Below, in pieces: positions 43,722 through 52,179 of a stretch of 64,000 nucleotides of DNA (its first letter is position 1; every line of letters begins with the position of its first letter). This DNA is from Sedimentibacter acidaminivorans. Its GTDB lineage: Bacteria; Bacillota; Clostridia; Tissierellales; Sedimentibacteraceae. The stretch spans positions 62,001-126,000 of the forward strand of contig NZ_JAGGKS010000009.1 of assembly GCF_017873955.1 (NCBI RefSeq), given 5' to 3'. Below the pieces are notes generated by a model. It was not told the origin of the DNA. It did no database searches and worked only from the letters and a program-made list of their open reading frames with translations. The position numbers and the translations under genes are program-made.

Positions 43722-44663
43722 TTACTGAATATAACTGAATATATATGGTTTTATTGTACCATCAAGCTTGTCAAAACTAAAACCTCTATTTTGAAACATT
43801 TCGATTACATTAGACAGTGACTCTGATGTATACTTTTTTTCAAAACTGTCATGCATTAAAATAACAACTTTATTATAATCTTTAATACCATTTATTACAC
43901 AATTAACTATACTATCTTTTGTAGCACCTTTTATAGTATCACCCGAAACCACATTCCAGTCATGATAAGTAAACCCTCTTCTAATCATTTCAGCGATTAT
44001 TTCTTGATAATTATCCGAATTATATGCATTAATACTTCCTCCAGGAAATCTAAACAGCTCTGGCTTTACTCCAGTTGTTTCATAAATATATTTAAACATT
44101 TTATAAAAATCATCAAGGTAATCTTCTACAGAATTATAAATTTTTATATAATCATGGCTATAAGAATGAACTCCTATTGTATGTCCTCTATTAACTATTT
44201 CTTTATATGTTTCCGAACTAGCCTCACTATCTTTATATATTACAAAAAAAGTGGCTTTTATATTATATTTATCTAAGTTATCTAATATTTCCAGAGTCCT
44301 TTGTGACGGACCATCATCAAATGTAAGGTAAACTATCTTATCATTACTATTAGATTTAACTTTCATTTTTCTTTCAACATATAAATCGTCATATTTTAAT
44401 TGGTAAGGAGAAATTTCTTGATTTGTAGAAATATCTTTTTCCTTAGAAATTTGTTCCGAAGCTTCTACTGTTTTTAAAAGAAGTTCATCTAAATTAAAAT
44501 GATTTTCGTTACTTATATTGTTATACGTACTATTTGTTTGGTTTTTAAGTTCCTTATTTTCTAAGACTAAGTAAACAGATAATATGTATGGAAAGATGAT
44601 AATTAACAATCCAACTGTCAAGATTAGATGTTTAAAGAACTTAACGCTTCCAAAGTATGACAT
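43722..44663 (-). CDS. Membrane-anchored polysaccharide deacetylase
   Basis: A 313-residue NodB-fold enzyme, probably acting on peptidoglycan outside the cell. An N-terminal membrane anchor (LILTVGLLIIIFPYILSVYL) is followed by a linker and the catalytic domain (about residues 105-300). Motifs in order: VYLTFDDGPSQRT (catalytic and metal Asp), GVHSYSHDY (HxxxxH), FRFPGG (Arg), DWNVVSGD and VVILMHDS (catalytic His). All five motifs of carbohydrate esterase family 4 are present, so it should be active. It is paired with the bactofilin gene downstream. Confidence 0.92.
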   Translation of the reverse strand: MSYFGSVKFFKHLILTVGLLIIIFPYILSVYLVLENKELKNQTNSTYNNISNENHFNLDELLLKTVEASEQISKEKDISTNQEISPYQLKYDDLYVERKMKVKSNSNDKIVYLTFDDGPSQRTLEILDNLDKYNIKATFFVIYKDSEASSETYKEIVNRGHTIGVHSYSHDYIKIYNSVEDYLDDFYKMFKYIYETTGVKPELFRFPGGSINAYNSDNYQEIIAEMIRRGFTYHDWNVVSGDTIKGATKDSIVNCVINGIKDYNKVVILMHDSFEKKYTSESLSNVIEMFQNRGFSFDKLDGTIKPYIFSYIQ

Positions 44664-44851
44664 TTCTAAGCCTCACTAACATTAATAAAGTCAATTCCAT
44701 CTACTAAATTCTTGCATATTCTTACGATATGCTTCCCTTCCTTATATATCGGCATTTTTTTAATATAATTTATCTACATATTTATAATTTTTAAAATAAT
44801 TTTAATTTTTTTATTATTAATTTATAAATTATATTTATTTGTAGTAAAAAT

Positions 44852-44880
44852 AATGCATTGAGGACCCTCCCCAATGCATT
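44852..44880 (-). terminator. Terminator of the pfl operon
   Basis: AATGCATTG (44852-44860) pairs with CAATGCATT (44872-44880); TTTTTACT follows on the minus strand. Confidence 0.82.
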
Positions 44881-44883
44881 AAA

Positions 44884-45609
44884 TTAAACTAATTTTTCTA
44901 TATGCAAGTATGCTTTTAATTTCTCAAGCCTTTCCTTTGATAATATTGGTACATTTTTTAATCGATAAGCAAGATTTAGGTTATCATATTTGAATACTCC
45001 CAAGGTGTGATATGGCAAAATCTCAACTTTTTGTATTATATGAGTAGGGAATGAGTTAACTTCATTTTCAAACTCTGTCATATCCTCATAAGTATCGTTG
45101 ATACCTGGAGTTACAACTTGTTTTAACCATATATTCTTGTTATTTTTAATTATATGTTTCTTAAATTCATAATAAGAGTTAATGTCTAAGCCAGTAATTT
45201 TTTTATATTTCTCTTTATCTGAATGCTTTATATCCAATATCACAAGGTCTGTATATTTTAATATTTCGTCATAATTTCCATAACCTACACCTGAAGTATC
45301 TAAAACGGTATGAATCCCTTCTTCACTACATTTTTTTAAACATTCCAGTAAAAACTCAGGCTGCATTAATGGTTCTCCACCAGAAAAAGTTATTCCTCCA
45401 CTGTTGAATTTGAAGTATGGTTTATATTTTTTAGCTTTATTTATTATCTCATCAGAGCTTATGGTTATACCTTTGGTTGTAAGCCATGTATCAGGATTAT
45501 GACAATATAAACATCTTAAATTACAACCTTGAAAAAATACTACCATCCTAATTCCAGGCCCATCTAGTGTCCCTAATGTTTCCATTGAATGTATTTTACC
45601 TTTTATCAT
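44884..45609 (-). CDS. pflA: Pyruvate formate-lyase activating enzyme
   Basis: A 241-residue radical SAM enzyme that makes the glycyl radical on PflB. The CxxxCxxC cluster site is in FFQGCNLRCLYCHNPDTW (about residues 28-45), the SAM-binding GGE is in GGITFSGGEPLMQPEF, and the later strands LDTSGVGY and LDIKHSD fit the partial TIM barrel. Length is standard for PflA without extra ferredoxin clusters. It follows pflB after 5 bp and works only under anoxic conditions. Confidence 0.95.
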   Translation of the reverse strand: MIKGKIHSMETLGTLDGPGIRMVVFFQGCNLRCLYCHNPDTWLTTKGITISSDEIINKAKKYKPYFKFNSGGITFSGGEPLMQPEFLLECLKKCSEEGIHTVLDTSGVGYGNYDEILKYTDLVILDIKHSDKEKYKKITGLDINSYYEFKKHIIKNNKNIWLKQVVTPGINDTYEDMTEFENEVNSFPTHIIQKVEILPYHTLGVFKYDNLNLAYRLKNVPILSKERLEKLKAYLHIEKLV

Positions 45610-45614
45610 AGCTT

Positions 45615-47846
45615 CTACATCTTTTCATGAAATGTTCTACTTATTACATCCATTTGTTGTTCACGAGTCAATCTATTAAAATTAACTGCATATCCTGATA
45701 CTCGAACTGTCAAGTTCGGATATTTTTCTGGATTTTCCATAGCATCTTGTAATGTACTCTTATCCATTACATTTACATTTATATGATGTGCTTTTTGAAC
45801 AAAATATCCATCTAATATGTTTACAAGATTATCTACTCTGTGTCTATCTAACTTTCCAAGAGTCTGAGGTATTACTGTAAATGTATTTGATATTCCATCC
45901 TCACAAATATTTTCATATTTTAATTTTGCTACCGAGTTTAATGATGCCAAAATTCCACTCCTATCTCTTCCATTCATAGGATTTGCACCTGGAGCAAATG
46001 GTTCACCTGCACCTCTACCATCTGGTGTAGAACCTGTTTTTTTGCCATATACTACATTTGATGTAATTGTAAGAACAGAAAGTGTATGATGTGCATTCCT
46101 ATATGTTTGATGTTTTTTTAGTTCCGATGAAAAGATTTCTAATATTTCTTCAGCTATCATATCTACTTTATCATCATCATTCCCATACATAGGAAAATCA
46201 CCTATTATTTCAAAGTCTACTGCTATACCATTTACATCATATATTGGTTTTACTTTTGCATATTTTATTGCACTTAGAGAATCTGCAACAATTGAAATTC
46301 CAGCAACACCAAATGCCATATATCTTCCTACATTGTAATCGTGCAAAGCCATAAGACCTGCCTCGTAAGCATATTTATCATGCATATAGTGTATTATATT
46401 CATTGTATTAACATAAAGTTTTGCAACATAGCACAAAACATCTTTATAGTTGTTTAGTACATCTTCATACTTAATTACTTCTGTATTTATTTTTTTTATA
46501 CCACTAATAACTTTTATTTTAGTTATTTCATCTACCCCTCCATTTATAGCCATTAATAAAGATTTGGCTAAATTGCATCTAGCTCCAAAAAACTGCATAT
46601 CCTTGCCTATCCTCATAGCTGATACGCAACAAGCAATGCCATAGTCATCACCATGTATAGGTCGCATAATATCATCATTTTCATATTGGATTGCTGATGT
46701 TTCTATTGATATTTTAGCGCAATATTTTTTAAAATTTACAGGTAAATCATTGGACCATAATACAGTCATATTTGGTTCTGGTGCAGATGATAAATTGCTT
46801 AATGTATGTAAGAACCTAAAGCTTGTTTTAGTAACTAATGTTCTTTTGTCACTACCCATTCCCCCAATTGATTCTGTAACCCAGTTTGGATCCCCAGCAA
46901 AAAGTTCGTTGTATTCAGGCGTTCTAAGATGTCGAACCATTCTTAACTTCAAAACAAACTGATCAATTATTTCTTGAATTTCTGACTCAGTCACTTTGTT
47001 ATTACTAATATCACGTTCTGCATATATGTCAATAAAAGTGCTAACTCTGCCCAGTGACATCGCTGCGCCGTTATTTTCTTTCACTCCTGCTAAATATCCA
47101 AAATAAATCGCTTGTACCGCCTCTAATGTATTATTTGAAGGTTTTGATAAATCAATGTTGTATTTTAATGCCATTGACTTCATTGATTTTAAAGCTTTTA
47201 TTTGTTCTTTAATTTCTTCTCTAGCTCTAATATTTTCTTCTATCATTGGAAAAACTATATCATTATATTCTTCTTGTTTCTTTGTTATTAAAAAATCTAA
47301 CCCATAAAGTGCTATTCTTCTATAATCACCAATTATTCTTCCCCTTCCGTAAGCATCTGGAAGTCCCGTAAGTAGTCCAACACTTCTTGCTGTTTTCATT
47401 TCAGGTGTATATACATCAAAGACCCCTTCATTATGAGTTTTTCTATATTTATGAAATATATCGTTTAGTTCTTTAGACATACTGTAGCCATAAGCCTCAA
47501 GTGATGATTCTACCATCCTTATACCACCAAAAGGATTCAACATTCTTTTAAGTGGCAAGTCTGTTTGAAATCCAAATACTATTTCATTTTCCTTATCAAG
47601 ATAACCTGCATCAAAATTATCTATACCTGATATATGCTCAGTATCAATATCAAGCACCCCTTTTTCAATTTCTTTTTTCATAAGTTCAGATGCTTTTTTA
47701 AATAGAATTTTTGTTCTTTCTGTAGTTCCAGTTAAAAATTCTTCATTCCCCTCATAAAGTTCATAGTTTTTTTGAATAAAATCTCTAACATCGATATTTT
47801 CTGTCCAATTACCTTCAACAAAATTTGACCACTGTTCTTTTAACAT
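45615..47846 (-). CDS. pflB: Formate C-acetyltransferase (pyruvate formate-lyase)
   Basis: A 743-residue glycyl radical enzyme converting pyruvate and CoA to acetyl-CoA and formate. The adjacent catalytic cysteines are in [13 protein letters not shown] (about residues 405-417), and the glycyl radical loop near the C-terminus is [18 protein letters not shown]. The CC pair separates it from glycerol or choline lyases. AGGAGG precedes the ATG. A ZTP riboswitch in the leader links its level to one-carbon/folate status, where formate is used. Length matches PflB of Firmicutes. Confidence 0.96.
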   Translation of the reverse strand: MLKEQWSNFVEGNWTENIDVRDFIQKNYELYEGNEEFLTGTTERTKILFKKASELMKKEIEKGVLDIDTEHISGIDNFDAGYLDKENEIVFGFQTDLPLKRMLNPFGGIRMVESSLEAYGYSMSKELNDIFHKYRKTHNEGVFDVYTPEMKTARSVGLLTGLPDAYGRGRIIGDYRRIALYGLDFLITKKQEEYNDIVFPMIEENIRAREEIKEQIKALKSMKSMALKYNIDLSKPSNNTLEAVQAIYFGYLAGVKENNGAAMSLGRVSTFIDIYAERDISNNKVTESEIQEIIDQFVLKLRMVRHLRTPEYNELFAGDPNWVTESIGGMGSDKRTLVTKTSFRFLHTLSNLSSAPEPNMTVLWSNDLPVNFKKYCAKISIETSAIQYENDDIMRPIHGDDYGIACCVSAMRIGKDMQFFGARCNLAKSLLMAINGGVDEITKIKVISGIKKINTEVIKYEDVLNNYKDVLCYVAKLYVNTMNIIHYMHDKYAYEAGLMALHDYNVGRYMAFGVAGISIVADSLSAIKYAKVKPIYDVNGIAVDFEIIGDFPMYGNDDDKVDMIAEEILEIFSSELKKHQTYRNAHHTLSVLTITSNVVYGKKTGSTPDGRGAGEPFAPGANPMNGRDRSGILASLNSVAKLKYENICEDGISNTFTVIPQTLGKLDRHRVDNLVNILDGYFVQKAHHINVNVMDKSTLQDAMENPEKYPNLTVRVSGYAVNFNRLTREQQMDVISRTFHEKM

Positions 47847-47877
47847 TCTTTTCCTCCTAAGTATTTTTACTCAGGGA

Positions 47878-47972
47878 CGCAAAAAACCGCCTGAGCTCTG
47901 CCCAGGCGGTCGACTTCTAATTTTTTCACACTCCCTCGTGGTATACTCCACAATTCCGCCAGTCGTGTGATT
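47878..47972 (-). ncRNA. ZTP riboswitch (pfl motif)
   Basis: On the minus strand ACUGGCGGAAUUGUGG, a GGAGUGUG segment, then the conserved GACCGCCUGGGCA. The last part forms the CCGCCTG/CAGGCGG terminator (47910-47885) with six T. Binding of ZMP/ZTP would prevent termination and raise pflB-pflA. Predicted promoter just upstream. Confidence 0.95.
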
Positions 47973-47980
47973 ATTTATTT

Positions 47981-48009
47981 ATATTACATTATATTAATCC
48001 GATTGTCAA
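47981..48009 (-). promoter_or_regulatory. Promoter of the pfl operon
   Basis: On the minus strand TTGACA (48009-48004), 17 bp, TAATAT (47986-47981), 9 bp before the ZTP riboswitch. Confidence 0.6.
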
Positions 48010-48059
48010 CTAATTTTTTTACTCGTGCCCTCGTTACATCGGTGACGTGGGCGAATAAA

Positions 48060-48998
48060 TTATGATTTCTCTATTATGTTTTTTATTTGTTCTTCTATTT
48101 GTTGAAGTAAAAATTCTTCTGTAACTTTTTCTTCATATAACTTTGCTACAGCTTTATCTATCTGATTTTTTGTATTTTTAACAGCATCTAACGACTTACC
48201 AATCTCAGATTGTACTACCCAATCAAATATTAGTCCATCAAAAAAATAATCTGCAAATGTTTCAAATTTACCTACACAAATTTCAATATTAGTTACCATA
48301 TTTATATCAGATATTTCTCTTTTAAATATATCTAATTTTCTTTGTGTTTCCTCTGCATATGTTCTAGCTTTGTCTACATTATCATGCTTAATAGCAGTTG
48401 TGAGTAATCCTCCTCCAAGAATATCCCATACACCCCAATTTTCAGCATTACTCAGTGCTCTTATTGCTTTTTCCACTGTTTCTAGCGCATCTTCTCCAGC
48501 TTTAATAGCTTCATCAACTTCTTTTATATTCGCTCTTATATTTTCTTTTTTCTTAATCATTTTTTTGAGAACTACATTCGTCTCTTCGTTTTCAATTGAT
48601 ATAGTTTCCATCTTTTTATTAATTAATTCCTCATATTCAGTTTCACAACCCTCAATTTGAGAAAGCTCATCAACAAGTTTTTTTGTTTCATTAACTAAAA
48701 ATTCAACATCATGTTTACATTGATCATATTTAAGTTTTGCTCTAAGAGCCTCTTGTTTTTCCTTTTTAAGCTGTTCTTCTTTATTGCCTAGTATTGTGTA
48801 GAATAATGATGCTGTACTAATTGTTTCTAAATTTAAAACATCTTTATACTCTTTCTCATATTCACTGAGAAGTTTGTTCAATTGTAATTTTTCATGAATC
48901 AAATCTTGTTCAGTTTGTTTAAGAAGTCCAGTCAACCTATTTTTCTTTTGTATACACTCTTTCATGTAACTTATCTTATCATTATATTCACGATGCAT
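48060..48998 (-). CDS. Coiled-coil protein of unknown function
   Basis: A 312-residue soluble protein with long helical heptad stretches: about residues 8-55, 75-130 and 145-180, then a Gly-rich break at NWGVWDILGGGLLTTAIKH (about 205) and further coiled coil to the end. A hydrophobic, aromatic patch FADYFFDGLIFDWVV (about 255) stands out. There is no signal or membrane segment. AAGGAG precedes the ATG. I do not recognise the family. Its only neighbour on the strand is the pfl operon 88 bp downstream, which has its own promoter. Confidence 0.7.
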   Translation of the reverse strand: MHREYNDKISYMKECIQKKNRLTGLLKQTEQDLIHEKLQLNKLLSEYEKEYKDVLNLETISTASLFYTILGNKEEQLKKEKQEALRAKLKYDQCKHDVEFLVNETKKLVDELSQIEGCETEYEELINKKMETISIENEETNVVLKKMIKKKENIRANIKEVDEAIKAGEDALETVEKAIRALSNAENWGVWDILGGGLLTTAIKHDNVDKARTYAEETQRKLDIFKREISDINMVTNIEICVGKFETFADYFFDGLIFDWVVQSEIGKSLDAVKNTKNQIDKAVAKLYEEKVTEEFLLQQIEEQIKNIIEKS

Positions 48999-49232
48999 AT
49001 TAGTCTCTCCTTTACCTTGGGTATAACAATAAAGTTCATATGTATAAATATATTCTATCTAAATCATATCACAGTTTAATACATCATTCAAACAGTTTTT
49101 CATATATATTTCCTTGAATGCGTTAACATTTTTTTATATAAAGTTTAATAAAATTTATTGAATATCCTTTTTGAATAATGTATAATATTCTAAGTAATAA
49201 TTTCTTTGCTAAATTATAAAGGAGGAAATACA

Positions 49233-49418
49233 ATGGCAATTACAAAAGATATGATTATACATGAAATTCTTATGGCCAGACCAGATGCTGCTGAAATTCT
49301 TATGGCTCATGGTATGGGATGTGTAGGTTGTCCAGGATCTCAGATGGAATCATTGGAAGAGGCTGCTGCAGTTCATGGAATGAATCTTGATGATTTAATG
49401 GCTGCATTAAATAAATAA
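49233..49418 (+). CDS. DUF1858 domain protein
   Basis: A 61-residue protein made of one DUF1858 domain. It begins [19 protein letters not shown] and contains [12 protein letters not shown], with the CxxC pair typical of this small family, and ends with a helix [19 protein letters not shown] start at 49233, 7 bp after AAGGAGG; an ATG at 49206 precedes the ribosome site. The domain often occurs with hybrid-cluster or other redox proteins, and a link to redox or Fe-S chemistry is inferred. Single-gene unit with a strong terminator. Confidence 0.9.
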   Translation: MAITKDMIIHEILMARPDAAEILMAHGMGCVGCPGSQMESLEEAAAVHGMNLDDLMAALNK

Positions 49419-49421
49419 TAT

Positions 49422-49458
49422 ATAACAAAAAACCGGCTTATAGCCGGTTTTTTGTTAT
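49422..49458. terminator. Bidirectional terminator
   Basis: A 17-bp perfect stem centred on AACCGGCT/AGCCGGTT (49431-49438 with 49442-49449), with T runs on both strands. Confidence 0.92.
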
Positions 49459-49616
49459 ATACATATACGCATTATATTTAAAAAGCATACATCAAACAGC
49501 TGTTAAATGTTTTGCTTGATAGTTATATTATTTACATTTTTTTAGAATATAGTATATAAATTATTTATCTTTTATGGTAATAAAAGTAATTTTTAAATTT
49601 TATTATCAAATTTTGC

Positions 49617-50690
49617 TTAATTCCTTAAAATAAATTCTTTATGACCTTCTCCCCAAAGCTCTTGCTGCATAGCTTCTGAATGACCTTCTGAAAATAAACC
49701 TGGTGCTCCACCTGTATGAATCAGCATTATATTACTATTTTCCTTAATTTTTCCTGATTCAATCATCTCGATCATTCCTCTAAATGCTTTTCCTGTATAG
49801 CATGGGTCAAGTATAATGGCTTCCTCTCTAGCCATCATATATACATATTTCCTAGTTTCTGAATCAGGTACATTGTAACTTATACCTACATACTCCTTTT
49901 CAATCCACATATCATCCAATTTAACATCTACATCTAACTCCAAAAACTCATTAGCTTCTTTAATATAATCTACTTTTTCCTGAATTTCTAGATCATTTTT
50001 ATGCGATACTGCTATTCCTATTGGTGTAAATTCGGTATTAAAATATTTGGCTCCAAGATATAATCCTCCAAAGGTTCCTACTGAACCAAACCCTGTAAAA
50101 ACGTAATCCATATTTATTCTCATTTCTTGAAGCTGATCTTTGATTTCTTTTGCTGCCATTACATAACCAGCAGCGCCTAGTTCTGAACTTCCACCAACTG
50201 GTATAACATATACCTTATCACCACTTTCTTCATACATTTTTATTACTTTTTTTGTGGTTTTATTTAACAATTGTTTGTATTTTTCTGCATAAATTTCTTT
50301 TGATTTTTTTTTAAAATTAGAATCATCCATAAAAAATAAATCTGCACCTAACATTTTATCAAGTATAAGATTTCCTGAAGCTTTTTGGGGTGCAGGTCCA
50401 TCCATAATTATCCCGCACTTTAAACCAAATCTTGCTGAAACAGCTGCGGTTAGTCTTCCATGATTTGTTTGAGGCCCTCCATAGGTTAAAAGCACAGTAC
50501 ATTCATTGTCTAGAGCATCTTTTAACAAATAATCTAACTTTCGAATTTTGTTGCCCCCTAAAGCAAATCCAGTTAAATCATCCCTTTTAATGTAAATATT
50601 AGTATTATATTTTCTACTTAGGTTTTCAAGTTTATGTATAGGTGTATTTAAAAAGCCTGTATTAATTTTTTGTAATTGCTCAATTTTCAT
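49617..50690 (-). CDS. D-cysteine desulfhydrase / ACC deaminase family enzyme
   Basis: A 357-residue fold-type II PLP enzyme. The Schiff-base Lys is in FALGGNKIRKLDYLLKDAL (about residue 51), preceded by NIYIKRDDLTG. The serine/cofactor segment is LTYGGPQTNHGRLTAAVSA and the phosphate-binding region is FTGFGSVGTFGGLYLGAKYF. The C-terminal LIHTGGAPGLF is typical of DcyD. It would release sulfide and ammonia from D-cysteine to give pyruvate, but ACC deaminase and other D-amino acid ammonia-lyase activities are possible. It is single on its strand; the glutaredoxin gene upstream has its own terminator. Confidence 0.87.
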   Translation of the reverse strand: MKIEQLQKINTGFLNTPIHKLENLSRKYNTNIYIKRDDLTGFALGGNKIRKLDYLLKDALDNECTVLLTYGGPQTNHGRLTAAVSARFGLKCGIIMDGPAPQKASGNLILDKMLGADLFFMDDSNFKKKSKEIYAEKYKQLLNKTTKKVIKMYEESGDKVYVIPVGGSSELGAAGYVMAAKEIKDQLQEMRINMDYVFTGFGSVGTFGGLYLGAKYFNTEFTPIGIAVSHKNDLEIQEKVDYIKEANEFLELDVDVKLDDMWIEKEYVGISYNVPDSETRKYVYMMAREEAIILDPCYTGKAFRGMIEMIESGKIKENSNIMLIHTGGAPGLFSEGHSEAMQQELWGEGHKEFILRN

Positions 50691-50732
50691 TGATTTTTCC
50701 TCCTATTAACCAGATGTATGATTGCATGCGAT

Positions 50733-50760
50733 AAAAGAGCAATTATTAAACTGCTCTTTT
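50733..50760 (-). terminator. Terminator of the glutaredoxin-like gene
   Basis: AAAAGAGCA (50733-50741) pairs with TGCTCTTTT (50752-50760) with an A/T-rich flank. Confidence 0.75.
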
Positions 50761-50808
50761 ACTTTTCAAATATACTTTTCGGAAGTTTTTCTTATAGTCG
50801 CTTTTATA

Positions 50809-51033
50809 TTATAATATCTCATCTAATTTATTTTTATTGAACCCCTCTATTACATCATCATCTACCATGATTATTGGAACTCCCATATATCCCATTCCTA
50901 TTAATTCTTTTTTAGCCGAAGGATCAGTTGAAACATTTCTTTCTTCGTAACTTAATTCTTTCTCTTTTAAGTATTCTTTTGCTGCTGAACAATGTGAACA
51001 TGTATTGCTAGTATAAATCTTTATCTTTGGCAT
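50809..51033 (-). CDS. Glutaredoxin-like thiol protein
   Basis: A 74-residue thioredoxin-fold protein of the NrdH/YruB type. The redox motif is CSHC (residues 12-15) after KIYTSNT, the cis-Pro is in MGVPIIMVDD, and the C-terminal helix begins GFNKNKLDEIL. Length is normal for short glutaredoxins. AGGAGG precedes the ATG. No ribonucleotide reductase or peroxidase gene is adjacent, so the partner is unknown. Confidence 0.88.
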   Translation of the reverse strand: MPKIKIYTSNTCSHCSAAKEYLKEKELSYEERNVSTDPSAKKELIGMGYMGVPIIMVDDDVIEGFNKNKLDEIL

Positions 51034-51274
51034 ATTGATTCCTCCTAATTTTTTATTTAATTTATATTATTATGTCTGCAAATATAAAGTATATTATCTC
51101 TCTGTTGCTTATATTAGAATTGTATCATAAGCATATATAAATTTCCATATTTTTTTATTCTTTTTTTATTCTTCATGCTAATTTAGCTACATTAAAAATC
51201 ACCAAAAACACATAAAGGAATATTATAGAATATAGTTTCATTTTTAAAAGAAATTATGAAAGGAATGAAATAAT

Positions 51275-52150
51275 ATGAATGACTGCAAAATTTCAATTGA
51301 TGCTCCTAAAATATTTCTCAAGGGAGCAGGTTTTCCAAATACCTCGTTTCTACCTGCATGGATATATAAAGTAAAAATTACACTTAAAAACTCTAGTGAT
51401 TTTCCACAGTTATGTTCCTTTAGTGCAACTATGGGTAATGGAATTCGTTACATAAAAAAATTACAACTATCCGGTCCTGACACCAATATATACGACTCAG
51501 TAAACATAGTAGAACCAACTCAATCTGTAGGAAATAATAATGTAATAATTTTCGCAAATAATTTTACTCTTTCTGCTAATTCAGAAAATATATTGAGTTT
51601 AAATACATGTTTATGTGATAACCTTACAGAAAAAAGCATAGAAAATTCAGGTGCTAAAATCCCACATAATGAAAAAATATTTTTCTATGGTCATTTGATT
51701 AATGGAGAAAATGTTGATTCATGTAGTTACGTAACGAAAGCATGTGATTATAAAATCCAAGTAAAGTGCGAAGATAATAAAATTTGCAAAGATGATACCA
51801 CTAAATTCTACATAGAATGCTGCACTGGACAATATGATATGGTTAGAAGTGTATATGTTAGAAGTATACTCGACGAAGGACTTGAATTTATTGCTGACTC
51901 CTCTAATATGGAACCAAGAAATATATATACATTTGATAAAAAAACAATACTTAAATGGAATGTAGGTAGTTTACAACCATGCGAAGTAAAAAAAATAGGA
52001 TATAAGGTTAATATAAATGAAGCGAATCTAGAAAATGGATTAATGAAAAAGGGATCTATATTAAAAAATAAAATTAACTCAAACTGTATAAATAACTCTA
52101 CATATACTCAATGTCCTTCTAGTTGCGAATATGAATTATTAATTGAATAG
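51275..52150 (+). CDS. Cys-rich DUF11-like protein
   Basis: A 291-residue protein with no signal peptide. The C-terminal half (about 165-260) looks like a DUF11/conserved-repeat beta-sandwich, seen in VRSVYVRSILDEGLEFIADS and KTILKWNVGSLQPCEVKKIG. The N-terminal half is also beta-rich (YKVKITLKNSSDF). There are many Cys, clustered in DSCSYVTKACDYKIQVKCED, IECCTG and YTQCPSSCEYE. Such Cys-rich DUF11 proteins in spore formers are often coat or surface related. That is an inference only. It stands alone and ends at a GC-rich terminator. Confidence 0.65.
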   Translation: MNDCKISIDAPKIFLKGAGFPNTSFLPAWIYKVKITLKNSSDFPQLCSFSATMGNGIRYIKKLQLSGPDTNIYDSVNIVEPTQSVGNNNVIIFANNFTLSANSENILSLNTCLCDNLTEKSIENSGAKIPHNEKIFFYGHLINGENVDSCSYVTKACDYKIQVKCEDNKICKDDTTKFYIECCTGQYDMVRSVYVRSILDEGLEFIADSSNMEPRNIYTFDKKTILKWNVGSLQPCEVKKIGYKVNINEANLENGLMKKGSILKNKINSNCINNSTYTQCPSSCEYELLIE

Positions 52151-52159
52151 TATGAGAAA

Positions 52160-52179
52160 GGGGCAGATTATACTGCCCC
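52160..52179 (+). terminator. Terminator of the DUF11-like gene
   Basis: GGGGCAG (52160-52166) pairs with CTGCCCC (52173-52179); its end touches the stop codon of the convergent gene. Confidence 0.8.

Noticed and set aside
48026-48054. GC-rich inverted repeat GCCCACGTCAC/GTAACGAGGGC after the coiled-coil gene
   Set aside because: Two internal mismatches and only an interrupted A/T tail. It may be a terminator but the evidence is not enough for an entry.
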